Source of the DNA: Ruminococcaceae bacterium UBA2806
GTDB lineage: Bacteria > Bacillota > Clostridia > Oscillospirales > Acutalibacteraceae
Direction: 5' to 3'
NCBI GenBank assembly: GCA_002351795.1
Contig: DEHG01000029.1
Span: 6,003-14,026, forward strand
Length of the DNA stretch: 8,024 bases
Each line of letters begins with the position of its first letter. Positions within the stretch are counted from its first letter, which is position 1. Below are positions 6,105 to 8,024 of this stretch, piece by piece. The position numbers and the translations under genes were made by a program. The notes under the pieces were generated by a model, which saw nothing but the letters and a program-made list of their open reading frames with translations, was not told the origin of the DNA and made no database searches.

Positions 6105-6114
6105 GTAAAAGCTG

Positions 6115-6135
6115 TGTAAAGCGTTTGGCTTTACA
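6115..6135 (+). repeat. Hairpin at the extreme 5' end of the ylxM-ffh transcript
   Basis: TGTAAAGC (6115-6122) and GCTTTACA (6128-6135) form a perfect 8-bp stem with a 5-nt loop, starting only a few nucleotides after the predicted transcription start. There is no U tract, so it is not a terminator. A 5'-terminal stem of this kind commonly stabilises mRNA; as DNA it could also be a repressor site. It stays clear of the ribosome binding site at 6145-6150. Confidence 0.6.
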
Positions 6136-6157
6136 GAACGTTTCGGGAGGCGGTATT

Positions 6158-6529
6158 ATGGCAAAGGATATGAGGGTATCTTATCTTCTGGACTTTTACG
6201 GCGACCTGCTGACCGATAAGCAGCGTGATTCACTTGATTATTATTATAATGAAGATCTGTCCCTTGGCGAGATAGGGGAAAACCTTGGCATTTCAAGGCA
6301 GGGTGTAAGGGATAATATCAAAAGAGCGGAGGCTGTCCTTTTTGAAATGGAGGAAAAGCTGGGGCTTGCGGCAAGGTTTTCGCAGATAAATGAAAGACTT
6401 GACAGCATTAAACATAATATTGATATTATCGACAGCCGGAATATGAGAACATATCGTTCAAATGATATAAATGAAAGCATAAAGGTCATATTAAAGGATC
6501 TTGACAGACTGAAAAAACTGATTACATAA
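6158..6529 (+). CDS. ylxM: YlxM, UPF0122-family SRP-associated helix-turn-helix protein
   Basis: The 123-residue product carries the UPF0122 signature: LLDFYGDLLTDKQRDSLDYY (residues 9-28), LSLGEIGENLGISRQGV (about 33-49) and DNIKRAE. The middle part is a sigma-like helix-turn-helix, followed by a long helical, charged C-terminus. The family lies next to ffh in many Firmicutes; in streptococci YlxM is reported to bind SRP components and modulate Ffh GTPase activity. It acts in the cytoplasm in co-translational membrane targeting. Start ATG 6158 has GGGAGG (6145-6150) 7 nt upstream; an in-frame TTG at 6125 falls inside the leader hairpin and lacks a ribosome binding site. The TAA stop overlaps the ffh Shine-Dalgarno sequence, suggesting translational coupling. 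Length is normal for the family. Confidence 0.96.
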   Translation: MAKDMRVSYLLDFYGDLLTDKQRDSLDYYYNEDLSLGEIGENLGISRQGVRDNIKRAEAVLFEMEEKLGLAARFSQINERLDSIKHNIDIIDSRNMRTYRSNDINESIKVILKDLDRLKKLIT

Positions 6530-6542
6530 AGGAGTGAACATA

Positions 6543-7916
6543 GTGGCATTTGAAGGACTATCCGAAAAGCTGAGCAATGCATTCAGAAAGCTCAGAAGTA
6601 AGGGCAAGCTGACAGAAGATGATGTAAAGGCCGCTATGAAGGAAGTGCGTATGGCGCTTCTTGAAGCGGATGTAAACTATAAAGTAGCAAAAAGCTTTAC
6701 CGCAAAGGTGACTGAAAGGGCAGTCGGTTCTGATGTAATGGAAAGCCTGACTCCCGGTCAGATGGTCATTAAGATCGTTAATGAGGAGCTTACAGCTCTT
6801 ATGGGCTCGGAGGAAACAAAGATCAAATTTGCGTCAAAGCCGCCTACAATAATTATGATGTGCGGTCTTCAGGGTTCAGGTAAAACCACCCACAGCGCAA
6901 AGCTCGGCAAAATGTTCAAAAAGCAGGGACACCGTCCTTTGCTTGTTGCCTGCGACGTATACCGTCCCGCAGCTATTGAACAGCTGAAAGTTGTCGGCTC
7001 ACAGGCAGGAGTGCCTGTTTTTGAAATGGGACAGGGTGATCCTGTCGATATTTCAAAGAAGGCTATTTCCCATGCAAAGGATTACGGTCATGATATCGTT
7101 ATCATAGATACGGCAGGTCGTCTGCATATTGATGAAAAGCTTATGAATGAGCTGAAGAATATCAAGGCTGAGGTCAATCCGTCAGAAATTCTCCTTGTTG
7201 TTGACTCAATGACAGGTCAGGACGCTGTTAATGTTGCAAAATCCTTTGATGAGCTTCTTGACATTTCAGGCGTTATACTTACAAAGCTTGACGGCGATAC
7301 CCGAGGCGGTGCTGCGCTTTCAGTAAAGGCTGTAACAGGCAAGCCGATCAAATTTGCAGGTATCGGCGAAAAGCTTGATGATCTTGAGGTATTTCACCCT
7401 GACAGAATGGCGTCCCGTATACTTGGAATGGGCGATGTGCTGACGCTTATCGAGGATGCAGAAAACAAGCTGGATCAGAAAAAAGCTATGGATATGGCTA
7501 AAAAGTTCCAGCAGAATAAATTTGATATGAACGATCTCTATGAGCAGCTTGAGCAGATCAAGAAAATGGGCAGCGTTAAGAATATCCTTTCCAAGATACC
7601 CGGAATAGGCGATCAGGTAAAGGATATGGATTTTGACGACAGGCAGCTTGACAGAGTAGGCGCTATGATCTCCTCAATGACAATAAAGGAAAGAGAAGAT
7701 CCCTCGATCATCAATCCTTCACGCAAGCGCAGGATCGCTGCCGGAAGCGGTATGAAGGTCGAAGACGTTAACCGTCTTATGAAGCAGTATGATCAGATGA
7801 AAAAGTTCATGAAATCAATGAACTCAAGAGGCAAGGACGGCAAGAGAAAGAGACTGCCGGGACTTGGAGGAATGCCGTTCGGAGGAATGGGCGGCATGGG
7901 CGGATTCAAAAGATGA
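6543..7916 (+). CDS. ffh: Signal recognition particle GTPase Ffh (SRP54)
   Basis: The 457-residue protein is full length. The N domain (about 1-88) opens with MAFEGLSEKL. The NG GTPase carries G1 GLQGSGKTT (108-116), G2 DVYRPAA (138-144), G3 DTAGR (189-193), G4 TKLDGD (247-252) and G5 GIGEK (273-277). The M domain (about 296-457) includes the 4.5S/scRNA-binding helix region NPSRKRRIAAGSG (391-403) and a Met/Gly-rich tail. Ffh with its small RNA binds signal sequences on ribosomes and delivers them to FtsY at the membrane. Start GTG 6543 is chosen over an in-frame GTG at 6534 because AAGGAG (6529-6534) lies 8 nt before it and MAFEGLSEKL is the family's usual beginning; the earlier GTG overlaps that ribosome binding site. 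It lies 13 nt after ylxM and is co-transcribed with it. The SRP RNA gene is not in the window. Confidence 0.99.
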   Translation: MAFEGLSEKLSNAFRKLRSKGKLTEDDVKAAMKEVRMALLEADVNYKVAKSFTAKVTERAVGSDVMESLTPGQMVIKIVNEELTALMGSEETKIKFASKPPTIIMMCGLQGSGKTTHSAKLGKMFKKQGHRPLLVACDVYRPAAIEQLKVVGSQAGVPVFEMGQGDPVDISKKAISHAKDYGHDIVIIDTAGRLHIDEKLMNELKNIKAEVNPSEILLVVDSMTGQDAVNVAKSFDELLDISGVILTKLDGDTRGGAALSVKAVTGKPIKFAGIGEKLDDLEVFHPDRMASRILGMGDVLTLIEDAENKLDQKKAMDMAKKFQQNKFDMNDLYEQLEQIKKMGSVKNILSKIPGIGDQVKDMDFDDRQLDRVGAMISSMTIKEREDPSIINPSRKRRIAAGSGMKVEDVNRLMKQYDQMKKFMKSMNSRGKDGKRKRLPGLGGMPFGGMGGMGGFKR

Positions 7917-7932
7917 TCCGCAGATAAAATGC

Positions 7933-7956
7933 TTTCATCCGGCGTTGCCGGTGAAA
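7933..7956 (+). repeat. Hairpin in the ffh-rpsP spacer, without U tract
   Basis: TTTCA-T-CCGGC (7933-7943) pairs with GCCGG-TGAAA (7947-7956): ten base pairs, one bulged T and a 3-nt loop. No U run follows, only an AT-rich stretch, so it is unlikely to be an efficient terminator. It may be an RNA-processing or stability element separating ffh from the ribosomal-protein part of the operon. Confidence 0.5.
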
Positions 7957-8001
7957 TATAAAGATTATTAAAAAATGCAATTATTTTTGGAGGTAAGAAA
8001 A

Positions 8002-8024
8002 ATGGCAGTAAAGATCAGACTTCG
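8002..8024 (+). CDS. rpsP: 30S ribosomal protein S16, N-terminal fragment (runs off window)
   Basis: Only seven full codons are present (MAVKIRL, then the first two bases of an Arg codon), but this is the canonical start of S16, which usually continues as MAVKIRLRRMG. The ribosome binding site GGAGGT (7989-7994) is 7 nt from the ATG. S16 is an assembly and structural protein of the small subunit. The order ffh-rpsP is standard in Firmicutes, where a KH-domain protein, rimM, trmD and rplS usually follow; these would lie beyond the window. No convincing separate promoter is seen in the 85-bp spacer. Confidence 0.9.

Noticed and set aside
6125..6157. TTG at 6125 as the ylxM start
   Set aside because: It lies inside the leader hairpin, about 14 nt from the predicted transcription start, with no ribosome binding site. 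The added residues are absent from the family pattern.
6534..6542. GTG at 6534 as the ffh start
   Set aside because: It overlaps the Shine-Dalgarno sequence itself; GTG 6543 gives the standard MAFEGLSEKL beginning with 8-nt spacing.

Overview
The window looks like chromosomal DNA of an AT-leaning, low-G+C Gram-positive anaerobe, most likely a Ruminococcus-like member of the Clostridia. The reasons are the conserved Firmicutes order ylxM-ffh-rpsP, strong AGGAGG-type ribosome binding sites spaced 7-8 nt from ATG or GTG starts, sigma-A promoters with 17-bp spacers, and large membrane proteins with zinc-ribbon N-termini. The genus is an inference.

Layout. Positions 1-749 (minus strand) hold the first 249 codons of a PD-(D/E)XK nuclease-family transposase (Rpn/YhgA-like); its 3' end lies outside the window. 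Positions 866-2503 (minus) encode a cytoplasmic GH13 alpha-amylase-family enzyme that carries an unexpected C-terminal DUF1653 domain. Positions 2776-5562 (minus) encode a 928-residue membrane protein with five zinc ribbons, a Pro/Lys/Glu-rich linker, one membrane segment, a triplicated extracytoplasmic module and a Ser/Lys/Glu-rich linker to a C-terminal domain. Positions 6158-7916 (plus) carry ylxM and ffh, the protein side of the signal recognition particle system, and the first codons of rpsP (ribosomal protein S16) begin at 8002.

Transcription. Each of the three minus-strand genes has its own recognisable promoter, and the two that end inside the window have a terminator, so they read as three single-gene units. 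The ylxM-ffh(-rpsP) unit starts from a perfect consensus promoter (TTGACA, 17 bp, TATAAT). The 595-bp region between the zinc-ribbon gene and ylxM holds two divergent promoters. The one firing leftwards is about 330 nt from its start codon, which predicts a long leader for the zinc-ribbon mRNA. That leader contains a 152-bp segment with imperfect inverted ends resembling a degenerate IS5-type miniature element, a 12-bp palindrome, two interlocking pairs of complementary 8-mers and a terminator-like stem followed by six U.

What stands out. No complete new defence or mobile system is visible. The points most worth a second look are the GH13-DUF1653 fusion, the architecture of the five-ribbon membrane protein and its long, possibly insertion-derived leader. 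The ylxM-ffh-rpsP segment is ordinary core genome.
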